Part shown: positions 1-5,588 of the stretch, piece after piece
Numbering within the stretch: the stretch's first letter is position 1
Layout of the letters: every line of letters begins with the position of its first letter
NCBI GenBank assembly: GCA_025454715.1
Contig: JALONY010000264.1
Coordinates: forward strand, 1-6,588
Direction of reading: 5' to 3'
Length of the DNA: 6,588 nt
From: Anaerolineae bacterium
GTDB lineage: Bacteria; Chloroflexota; Anaerolineae; Aggregatilineales; Phototrophicaceae
Position numbers and translations under genes: made by a program
The notes under the pieces: generated by a model
Told to the model about the DNA's origin: nothing
Seen by the model: the letters and a program-made list of their open reading frames with translations, nothing else
Database searches by the model: none

Positions 1-142
1 CGCCGCCGCCCGCGTGAGAACTAACCGGTTCAGCATCCGGTTGTGATTCCCCCGCCGCCGCACTATCATTGACCAGCGCACCGCCCTGCGGTGTTGCCGT
101 CATAGGCTTACGGGTTTCACAATCACACAGGATGAGTGCGGC
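1..142. other. non-coding leader upstream of the GNAT gene, with two short hairpins
   Basis: No convincing gene is visible. All three + frames close early, with stops at 15-17, 22-24 and 44-46, so at most the last few codons of an upstream gene lie here. Two inverted repeats are visible: AACCGG (23-28) with CCGGTT (37-42) around an 8-nt loop, and CACCGC (79-84) with GCGGTG (88-93) around a 3-nt loop. Neither is followed by a T tract, so they are not clean intrinsic terminators. A TTGACC hexamer at 69-74 resembles a -35 box, but nothing like a -10 box lies 16-18 bases further on. TTGCCG (94-99) followed 18 bases later by CACAAT (118-123) is another weak promoter candidate. A promoter for the downstream operon is expected here but is not resolved. 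Confidence 0.4.
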
Positions 143-1036
143 GTGGCAGACGAAAACTTCACCATACGCCCGCTGAAGACGTTCAGCGAAATGTACGCAG
201 CGGTCGAGTTACAGCGCGTGTTTTGGGGCAACGACGCCGAGTCGGTCGTCCCCGCCCAGATGCTCTACACCATCTACGAAAGTGGCGGGCACGTCTTGGC
301 CGCCTTCGACGGCTCCAAGATGGTCGGCGTCCTGATTGGCCTCATCGGCACCGACATCGCCATCGACGACCGCCCCGCCATGGCCAACCTGCTGATTGCC
401 AGCAAGCGCATGGTCGTGTTGCCTGAGTACCGTAGCGGCGGCATCGGCTACAAGCTCAAGCTGGCGCAACGCGAGGCCGCCCTCCGCCAGAGCATCCGCT
501 TAGTCACGTGGACGTTCGACCCGCTCAAGTCGCCGAACGCGCACCTCAACCTCCGCAAGCTCGGCGGTATCATCCGCGAGTACAAGGTCAACGCCTACGG
601 CACCGACGACCGCAACGGCCTATCCCAATTCGGCTGGTCAGACCGCATCCGCGTGCAATGGTGGGTCACACACCGCCGCGTCGAGGAGCGCATCAACGGC
701 ACCCGCCCAGACCTCGGCCTCGCCCATTACCTCGACGCCAACGCCCCCATCCTCAACCCCAGCGGCATGGCCGACGGCGTCGCCGTCCCCGGCGACATCC
801 TCAACACGGTCAACGGCGCGTTCGCCCTCGTCGAAATCCCATTGGACTATGACCGCATCGCCAAGGCCGAGCCCGGCATCGCACAAGGCTGGCAACACCA
901 CATCCGCACCGTCATGCAGCCCTTGTTCGACCGTGATTATTTCATCTCCGACTTCTTGCGCGGCACAATCGAGGGGCGCGAGCGCGCCTTCTATGTGTTC
1001 AGCGCCGATTACGGCTTCGATTTCAGCGCCAACTGA
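143..1036 (+). CDS. GNAT-superfamily acyltransferase, COG3375-like
   Basis: The product is a 297-residue soluble protein with a GNAT fold, so it probably moves an acyl group from acyl-CoA to an amine. The acyl-CoA pyrophosphate-binding motif RxxGxG is visible as R97-S-G-G-I-G102 after the strand VVLPEY. It is followed by the helix KLKLAQREAAL and the segment WTFDPLKSPNAHLNLRKLGG (123-142), which I recall as typical of COG3375 proteins. The C-terminal half (about 160-297) is an extra domain beyond a minimal GNAT, also usual for that group. The start is GTG at 143: an in-frame TGA at 134-136 bars any earlier start, and AGGA at 129-132 can serve as a somewhat distant ribosome-binding site. The racemase-family gene follows after 23 bases on the same strand, implying an operon and a shared N-acyl-amino acid substrate. 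The substrate is inferred only. Confidence 0.85.
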   Translation: MADENFTIRPLKTFSEMYAAVELQRVFWGNDAESVVPAQMLYTIYESGGHVLAAFDGSKMVGVLIGLIGTDIAIDDRPAMANLLIASKRMVVLPEYRSGGIGYKLKLAQREAALRQSIRLVTWTFDPLKSPNAHLNLRKLGGIIREYKVNAYGTDDRNGLSQFGWSDRIRVQWWVTHRRVEERINGTRPDLGLAHYLDANAPILNPSGMADGVAVPGDILNTVNGAFALVEIPLDYDRIAKAEPGIAQGWQHHIRTVMQPLFDRDYFISDFLRGTIEGRERAFYVFSADYGFDFSAN

Positions 1037-1047
1037 CGCGCTTTCGT

Positions 1048-1055
1048 GAGGGGGA
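1048..1055 (+). promoter_or_regulatory. ribosome-binding site of the racemase/MenC gene
   Basis: GAGGGGGA lies 4 bases before the ATG at 1060, within the 23-base gap after the GNAT stop codon. It is a strong purine-rich Shine-Dalgarno sequence and fixes the start. No terminator or promoter fits in the gap, which supports co-transcription of the two genes. Confidence 0.7.
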
Positions 1056-1059
1056 AACC

Positions 1060-2211
1060 ATGAAAAGCATCACCATCCAAGACGTAACACTGCACCTCGT
1101 CGGCCTGCCGCTGGTCGAGAAGCTCAAGACCAGCTATGGTGCCGAGCCGTTCAAGTCGGCGCTCATCGTCGAATTGACCACCACCGACGGGCACACCGGC
1201 TGGGGCGAATGCCCGACCAAAATGCGCCCGTCCTATGCCTATGAGACCATCGCCACTGCCCAACACGTCCTGACCGAGTTCCTCATCCCCGCCGTGCTGG
1301 GCAAAACCGTCCAAAGCCCGACCGAGCTGCCCAAGCTGATGGGCGCGTCCCGTGGCCACCCGATGGCCAAGCACGCCCTCGAATCCGCCGTCTGGGACGT
1401 ATGGGCGCAAGCCAACGGCCTCACCCTCGCCGAGGCGTTCGCAGCCCACCTGCCCGCCGGACACGCCCCCAAGGGGCACGCGCTGGTCGGCGTCAGCATC
1501 GGCATCCAAGACACCATCCCCGCCACCCTCGACATCATCACCAAGCGCCTCGAGCAAGGGTATGGCCGCATCAAGCTCAAAATCGCCCCGGGCTGGGACA
1601 TCGAGCTTGCCCGCGAAGTCCGCAAGGTCTACCCCGACATCACCCTGATGCTGGACGCCAACAGCGCCTACCGCCTGAGCGATGCCGACCACCTCAAGCA
1701 ATTCGACGACCTCGGCCTGTTGATGATTGAGCAACCGCTAGGCTTCTACGACATCTACGAGCACAGCAAGCTCCAACCGATGCTGCAAACCCCTGTCTGC
1801 CTCGACGAGAGCATCCACAGCGCCGGTGACGCCCAAATGGCCATCGAGCTGGGCGCGTGCAAAATCATCAACCTCAAGCCCGCCCGCGTCGCCGGTTATA
1901 CCGAAAGCCTCGACATCTACAAGATTTGCGTGGCGCACGATGTGCCGTTGTGGGTCGGCGGCCTCTTGGAGACCGGCGTCGGGCGCGCCGCCAACCTCGC
2001 GTTCGCCTCGCTCCCGGGCGTCACCCTGCCGTGCGACATCAGCGCCACCGACCGCTATTATCAGCGCGACCTGACCGAGCCGCCGTTCGTCCTCAGCGCG
2101 GGCAGCGTCATCCACACCCCCGCCGGCCACGGGCTGGGCGTCTCGGTCGAGCGCGACCGCCTCGCCGAAGGCGCGGCCTTCTGGCGCGCCAATTACCCGT
2201 ATCAGGTGTAG
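1060..2211 (+). CDS. menC: o-succinylbenzoate synthase / N-acylamino acid racemase (enolase superfamily)
   Basis: The product is a 383-residue enzyme of the muconate-lactonizing-enzyme subgroup of the enolase superfamily, type-2 MenC/NSAR family. Domain order is an N-terminal alpha+beta capping domain (about 1-130) and a (beta/alpha)7-beta barrel. The barrel residues are all visible: the KxK acid-base pair K172/K174 in RIKLKI, metal ligands D199 (MLDANSAY), E224 (IEQPL) and D249 (CLDES), and the second-face lysine K273 (NLKPARVAG). GVSIGI and GGLLETGVGRAANLA are also typical of the family. Known members make o-succinylbenzoate for menaquinone, racemise N-acylamino acids, or do both. No other men gene is in the window and a GNAT acyltransferase lies directly upstream. 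I therefore favour racemase action on N-acyl (for example N-succinyl) amino acids, but sequence alone cannot exclude MenC. The last 10 bases overlap the convergent MazF-like gene. Confidence 0.88.
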   Translation: MKSITIQDVTLHLVGLPLVEKLKTSYGAEPFKSALIVELTTTDGHTGWGECPTKMRPSYAYETIATAQHVLTEFLIPAVLGKTVQSPTELPKLMGASRGHPMAKHALESAVWDVWAQANGLTLAEAFAAHLPAGHAPKGHALVGVSIGIQDTIPATLDIITKRLEQGYGRIKLKIAPGWDIELAREVRKVYPDITLMLDANSAYRLSDADHLKQFDDLGLLMIEQPLGFYDIYEHSKLQPMLQTPVCLDESIHSAGDAQMAIELGACKIINLKPARVAGYTESLDIYKICVAHDVPLWVGGLLETGVGRAANLAFASLPGVTLPCDISATDRYYQRDLTEPPFVLSAGSVIHTPAGHGLGVSVERDRLAEGAAFWRANYPYQV

Positions 2212-2558
2212 CCTTCCCCATCCATCGGCACGAACCGCTGGGCAAACCGCAAGCCCGCCAAGACTTGGGCGACTCTGTCGGGGCTCAACCGCCCGATGTA
2301 GTCGCCCAACTGTGTTTTGGGCACACTGACGAGCTTCATCACCTCGACCACGCTCTGGCGGGGCAATCCCCCCTCCTCAGCGTCCAAAAGCACATTCCCC
2401 GGCAACGTCACTCGCCCGAGGTTGGTGGTCAACGGGCAAACCACAACCGTCGTGATTCGGCTGTGGTTAAACACGTCCTCTTGCAAGACCAAATACGGGT
2501 GAGCCACCTTGTCACTCGGATCCAGCATCACCCAATATAAGTTACCCTGATAAATCAC
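2202..2558 (-). CDS. MazF/PemK-family endoribonuclease toxin homologue, no adjacent antitoxin
   Basis: The product is a 118-residue protein with the MazF/CcdB-like beta-barrel pattern. IYQGNLYWVMLDP is the first strand pair, HPYLVLQEDVFNHSRITTVVVCPLTTN (20-46) the core, then PGNVLLDAEEGGLPRQSVVEVMKL and the C-terminal helix LSPDRVAQVLAGLRF. Canonical MazF has an arginine before the proline of strand 2 and a Thr/Ser in PLTS. Here the former is H20 and the latter T44/T45, with R34 nearby. I recall HP-type members as a natural subfamily, so this need not mean inactivity. The start is GTG at 2558, preceded by AGGCAGGA. No antitoxin frame fits upstream on the same strand, because only about 110 bases separate it from the divergent dcd. 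Function as an mRNA interferase is inferred from family. The coding region looks less GC-rich than its neighbours, which could reflect transfer. Confidence 0.82.
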   Translation of the reverse strand: MIYQGNLYWVMLDPSDKVAHPYLVLQEDVFNHSRITTVVVCPLTTNLGRVTLPGNVLLDAEEGGLPRQSVVEVMKLVSVPKTQLGDYIGRLSPDRVAQVLAGLRFAQRFVPMDGEGYT

Positions 2559-2669
2559 GTCGTCCTGCCTTGTGGGTGGGTGCTATTGCCTATAGTGTAC
2601 CGCCCGAAGACCCTCTAAAATCGGCTTCATTTCCAGCGAAATCTTTATCTTTCGCCCAAAGGCAACCTG
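2559..2669. promoter_or_regulatory. divergent intergenic promoter region (MazF-like / dcd)
   Basis: These 111 bases separate two divergently read genes, so both promoters should lie here. On the + strand TAAAAT (2616-2621) is a plausible -10 box for dcd, about 48 bases before its ATG, but no good -35 box stands 16-18 bases upstream. AAAGG (2658-2662) is its ribosome-binding site. On the - strand TACACT (reverse of 2594-2599) is a possible -10 for the toxin-like gene, also without a clear -35. I saw no palindromic operator of the kind toxin-antitoxin operons often have. Confidence 0.35.
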
Positions 2670-3289
2670 ATGATTTACTCTGACCGCGACATCAAGCGGC
2701 TGCTGGCCGAGGGGCGCATCGTCATCTCGCCCGCCCCAGACCTCACCACCCAGCTCGGCTCATGCTCGCTCGATTTGCGCCTCTCCAACGAGTTCAGCGT
2801 GTTCGAGTACAACAAACACCCGTTCATCGACGTGCGCGACGGCAAGGCCAGCCGCGATGTGATGAAACCCATCACCGTTGACCCAGACCAGCCGTTCGTG
2901 CTGCACCCGGGTAGTTTCGTGCTGGCCATCACCCTAGAACACGTCGAACTGCCCGATGACGTGGTCGCCCGCCTCGAAGGGCGCAGTAGTTTGGGGCGCT
3001 TGGGCATCATCGTCCACGCCACCGCCAGCGTCATCGACCCGGGCTGGCGTGGGCGCATCGTCCTAGAATTGGCCAACCACGGCCCGATGCCGGTCGCCCT
3101 CTAGAATTGGCCAACCACGGCCCGATGCCGGTCGCCCTCTACCCGTCCATGCGCGTGTGTAGCGTGACGTTCGAGCCGCTCAGCACGCCGGTCGAGGTGC
3201 CCTATTGGCAGAAGGCACAAGCCAAATACAAAGGCCAAAACAGCGCTCAAGGCAGCAAAATCAGCGACGACCCCGAGGCACAGGAGTAA
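2670..3289 (+). pseudogene. dcd: dCTP deaminase gene split by a 38-bp tandem duplication
   Basis: dCTP deaminase converts dCTP to dUTP (or directly to dUMP in bifunctional members), feeding dTMP synthesis. The first frame (2670-3104) gives 144 residues with the core GRSSLGRLG (R105, R110), HATASVIDPGWRG and catalytic E133 in IVLEL. It stops at a TAG made by a perfect 38-base tandem repeat. The rest is in another frame from about 3107 to the TAA at 3287-3289 and encodes [15 protein letters not shown] and AKYKGQ, the C-terminal part that contacts nucleotide in Dcd. Removing one copy joins the frames into a 193-residue protein, the length of E. coli Dcd. As written, the short product lacks the C-terminal region and is probably inactive. 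Alternatives are an assembly error, or reinitiation at TTG 3107, two bases after the stop. The start ATG has AAAGG 7 bases upstream. The gene lies 2 bases before thyA. Confidence 0.88.
3063..3138 (+). repeat. perfect 38-bp tandem duplication within dcd
   Basis: Copy 1 is 3063-3100 and copy 2 is 3101-3138, identical at every base; identity with period 38 runs on to 3141. A CTA triplet stands at 3063, 3101 and 3139. The single-copy ancestor would therefore have had CTA at both ends of the unit, as expected for replication slippage between 3-bp direct repeats. Since 38 is not a multiple of 3, it shifts the reading frame and creates the stop at 3102-3104. Confidence 0.95.
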
Positions 3290-3291
3290 CG

Positions 3292-4278
3292 ATGACCGAC
3301 CGCGCCCACCCCGAATACCAATATCTCGACCTGCTGGCCGACGTGATGGCCAACGGCGTCGAAAAGAAAGAATTCAACACCGGTATCGCCCTCAAGAGCG
3401 TGTTCGGGCGTATGATGCGCTTCGACCTGTCGCAAGGTTTCCCGCTCCTGACCACCAAGCGCGTGTTTTGGAAAGGCATCATCCACGAGCTGGTCTGGTT
3501 CTTGCGCGGCGACGCCAACATCCGCTACCTCGCCGAAAACGGAGTCCACATCTGGGACGATTGGGCATACCGCGAATACGCCAAGGCCGTCAAAACCGGC
3601 GCTGAACCGGACTTGACCCTCGACCAATTCGGCCAAAAAATGGCCGAAGACGCTACTTTTGCAGCGCGCTGGGGTGAGCTTGGCCCCGTCTACGGGCGGC
3701 AATGGCGGCGCTGGCCAGCCACCGATGGCCGCGAAATCGACCAGCTCAAGTGGGCGATCATGAAGCTGAAGAAATACCCCGACCGTAAGCATGTCGTGGT
3801 CTCGGCATGGAACCCCGAATACATTTACGAGATGGCCGCCCCGGGCACCTCGATGGCCATCCCGCCCTGTCACGCGATGTTCCAGTTCAACGTCCAAGGC
3901 GACCGCCTGAGCTGCATGTTGTTCCAGCGCAGCGGCGACCTGTTCTTGGGCGTCCCGTTCAACATCGCCAGCTACGCCTTGTTGACGATGGTCGTGGCGC
4001 AGGTGTGCGGCTACCGCCCGGGCGAGTTCATCCACACCCTCGGCGACGCCCACATCTACAGCAACCATTACGACCAAGTGGCGCTCCAGACCCAGCGCAC
4101 CCCGCGCCCCTTCCCCACCATGACCCTCAACCCCGATAAGACCGACATCGACGCCTTCACCTACGACGATTTCAGCCTGTCTGGCTATGACCCACACCCG
4201 TCCATTCGCGGTGAAATCACCGTGGTCGGCGGCTTCAACGAGGCCGACCGCGACGAGTACATGGGGCGCGGTGGGTGA
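3292..4278 (+). CDS. thyA: thymidylate synthase (ThyA type)
   Basis: The product is a 328-residue enzyme that methylates dUMP to dTMP with methylene-tetrahydrofolate. The signature is complete. R40 lies in [22 protein letters not shown], and the nucleophile is C193 in [30 protein letters not shown] (212-231) holds the phosphate arginine and dUMP-binding D215 and N223, and HIYSNHY (254-260) the H/Y pair. A longer small-domain insert (about 95-135) makes it closer in size to the Lactobacillus casei enzyme (316) than to E. coli (264). The chain continues about 16 residues past the usual conserved C-terminus, ending [15 protein letters not shown]. The start is ATG 3292: AGGAG at 3282-3286 is well spaced and the protein begins as ThyA should. 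The frame stays open upstream to 3205, but that stretch is dcd coding sequence. Only 2 bases separate it from the dcd stop, implying coupled translation. Confidence 0.96.
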   Translation: MTDRAHPEYQYLDLLADVMANGVEKKEFNTGIALKSVFGRMMRFDLSQGFPLLTTKRVFWKGIIHELVWFLRGDANIRYLAENGVHIWDDWAYREYAKAVKTGAEPDLTLDQFGQKMAEDATFAARWGELGPVYGRQWRRWPATDGREIDQLKWAIMKLKKYPDRKHVVVSAWNPEYIYEMAAPGTSMAIPPCHAMFQFNVQGDRLSCMLFQRSGDLFLGVPFNIASYALLTMVVAQVCGYRPGEFIHTLGDAHIYSNHYDQVALQTQRTPRPFPTMTLNPDKTDIDAFTYDDFSLSGYDPHPSIRGEITVVGGFNEADRDEYMGRGG

Positions 4279-4317
4279 GGCAAAAGCACCACACCCCAAA
4301 ATCGTACCTCATGCCCC

Positions 4318-4349
4318 CGATAGGCCGCCCCGTTTTGGGCGGCCTGTCG
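4318..4349 (+). terminator. probable terminator hairpin after thyA
   Basis: The arm 4318-4330 pairs with 4337-4349 in a 13-bp stem containing one G-T wobble (4321/4346) and a 6-base loop CGTTTT. The inner nine pairs are the GC-rich AGGCCGCCC / GGGCGGCCT. It lies 40 bases past the thyA stop and just before the next promoter, where a terminator is expected. The T tract that normally follows is poor (TGTTGATGG), so termination may be inefficient or the hairpin may mainly protect the 3' end. Confidence 0.65.
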
Positions 4350-4364
4350 TGTTGATGGCGTTGG

Positions 4365-4394
4365 TTGACAATAGAACAAATTTTCGGTTAAAAT
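4365..4394 (+). promoter_or_regulatory. sigma-70-type promoter of the radical-SAM gene, probably giving a leaderless mRNA
   Basis: A perfect -35 box TTGACA (4365-4370) and a -10 box TAAAAT (4389-4394, 5 of 6 consensus bases) are separated by 18 bases. The usual start point, about 7 bases after the -10 box, falls on or next to the A of ATG 4401. No Shine-Dalgarno sequence is present in the 20 bases before that ATG. Both facts point to a transcript with no 5' leader. Confidence 0.75.
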
Positions 4395-4400
4395 AACGCT

Positions 4401-5588
4401 ATGGACACACATGCAACCACCCCAAGCCAAGCCCTAGAGCTGTTCTCCGACCTCGGCGACCTGACCCGTTTCGAGCCGGATGGTGACGTGTCGCCACAGC
4501 ACGAACGGCGCGACTCCCCTGCGCTCTACCAATCCAAGAGCCTATTGGAGTGCATCACGCACCTCCAAACCCCCAAAGGCGCCAAGCCCGTCCTCAAGAC
4601 GATGGTCACGACGGCCTGTGAGCGCAACTGCCATTACTGCCCGTTCCGCGCCGGTCGGGGCAAGATGAAGCGCGTCACCTTCACCCCCGACGCCCTAGCG
4701 GGCGCGTTCGACCGCTTGCAACGCGCCAAAAAGGTCGATGGCCTGTTTTTGTCGTCCGGCATCATCAAGGGCAGCGTGACCACCCAAGACAAATTGCTCG
4801 ATACGGTCGAAATCGTCCGCCGCAAATACCGCTATCGGGGTTATGTCCACCTCAAAATCATGCCCGGCATCGAGAGAGACCAGCTTCACCGCGCCATGCA
4901 AATCGCCGACCGCGTCTCGGTCAACCTCGAAGCCCCGACCCAAGCCCGCCTCGATAAGCTCGCACCAATGAAGCAATTCATGACCGAACTGTTGGGGATG
5001 CTTCAGCTCGCCGACCAAATCCGCCGCGACAACCCGCACCAACGCCTCGCCAGCACCGTCACCCAATTCGTGGTGGGGGCAGTCGGCGATACCGACCTCG
5101 AGCTACTGGCATTGAGCGAAAAGCTATATGCGAATTTGCGTTTATCGCGGGTGTATTATTCGGCTTTTCACCCCATCGAACAAACACCTTTCGAGTCGTT
5201 ACAGGCAGTCACCCCCCTGCGCGAGCATCGGCTGTACCAAGCCAGTTTCTTACTGCGCGATTACGGGTTCGGCCTCGAAGACCTGAGCTTTACCGGCAAC
5301 GAGAACCTGCGCCAAGACCTCGACCCAAAGCAGGCGTGGGCAGAGATTCACCTGCGCCACGCCCCCATCGACCTCCAAACCGCTGACCGTGAGCAGCTCT
5401 TGCGCGTCCCACACATCGGCACCAAAAGCGCGGACGCCATCTTGGACGCCCGCGCTCGTCACGCCTTGGTCGATTTGTCACAACTGCGCGCATTGGGCAT
5501 CAAATCGCCCCATGACCTCGCGCCTTACATCTTGCTGAGCGGCAAACGCCCGCCCCAGCAATCCCAGCTTTTCCCCGAAGCGGGTTAG
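4401..5588 (+). CDS. radical SAM / HhH protein, putative DNA modification or repair family (COG4277, TIGR03916-like)
   Basis: The product is a 395-residue radical-SAM protein. The cluster motif CX3CX2C is C73-C77-C80 in TTACERNCHYCPFRAGRG, set about 70 residues in. It is followed by a barrel-like region with LFLSSGIIKGS (about 115-125), HLKIMPG (150-156) and VSVNLEAP (172-179). The C-terminus carries a helix-hairpin-helix, LLRVPHIGTKSADAILDARA (333-352), continuing into DLSQLRALGI, which suggests DNA or RNA binding. In related genomes, as I recall, this family sits beside a gene linked to uracil-DNA glycosylase, hence its 'DNA modification/repair' name; its reaction is unknown. No such partner is in this window. 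The tail QSQLF (387-391) resembles a sliding-clamp-binding pentapeptide. The start ATG has its own promoter and no ribosome-binding site. Codons 234-257 use unusual synonyms. The stop overlaps that of the convergent hydrolase. Confidence 0.88.
   Translation: MDTHATTPSQALELFSDLGDLTRFEPDGDVSPQHERRDSPALYQSKSLLECITHLQTPKGAKPVLKTMVTTACERNCHYCPFRAGRGKMKRVTFTPDALAGAFDRLQRAKKVDGLFLSSGIIKGSVTTQDKLLDTVEIVRRKYRYRGYVHLKIMPGIERDQLHRAMQIADRVSVNLEAPTQARLDKLAPMKQFMTELLGMLQLADQIRRDNPHQRLASTVTQFVVGAVGDTDLELLALSEKLYANLRLSRVYYSAFHPIEQTPFESLQAVTPLREHRLYQASFLLRDYGFGLEDLSFTGNENLRQDLDPKQAWAEIHLRHAPIDLQTADREQLLRVPHIGTKSADAILDARARHALVDLSQLRALGIKSPHDLAPYILLSGKRPPQQSQLFPEAG

Noticed and set aside
25..40. tRNA T-arm-like sequence (CCGG-TTCAGCAT-CCGG)
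   Set aside because: The loop has 8 bases and does not fit TTCRANY, and no acceptor stem or anticodon arm can be built around it.
1009..1734. A 241-codon open frame on the - strand opposite the racemase
   Set aside because: Composition is that of an antisense shadow, it has no recognisable motif, and the + strand frame is a clear enolase-superfamily enzyme.
1857..2540. A 227-codon + strand frame crossing the racemase end and the MazF-like gene
   Set aside because: It is rich in R, P and H as expected for an out-of-frame GC-rich read, and it runs through two genes with clear families in other frames.
2590..2597. CTATAG-like core resembling a phage T7 promoter on the - strand
   Set aside because: Only the short ACTATAGG part matches; the rest of the T7 promoter is absent and no phage genes are present.
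2559..2669. Hidden small antitoxin gene beside the MazF-like gene
   Set aside because: The gap holds no open frame of usual antitoxin length (about 70-90 codons), and dcd fills the space beyond.
3090..3110. Programmed frameshift site in dcd
   Set aside because: No slippery heptamer or following hairpin is evident, and the perfect 38-bp duplication explains the shift more simply.
3205..3291. Earlier thymidylate synthase start
   Set aside because: The extra 29 residues are an out-of-frame reading of dcd's conserved end, while ATG 3292 has a well-placed AGGAG and matches the family start.
3247..4299. A 350-codon open frame on the - strand opposite thyA
   Set aside because: It mirrors thyA in a GC-rich gene, its translation is a low-complexity mix of G, A, V, E, D and H, and it resembles no fold. 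thyA itself has every catalytic residue.
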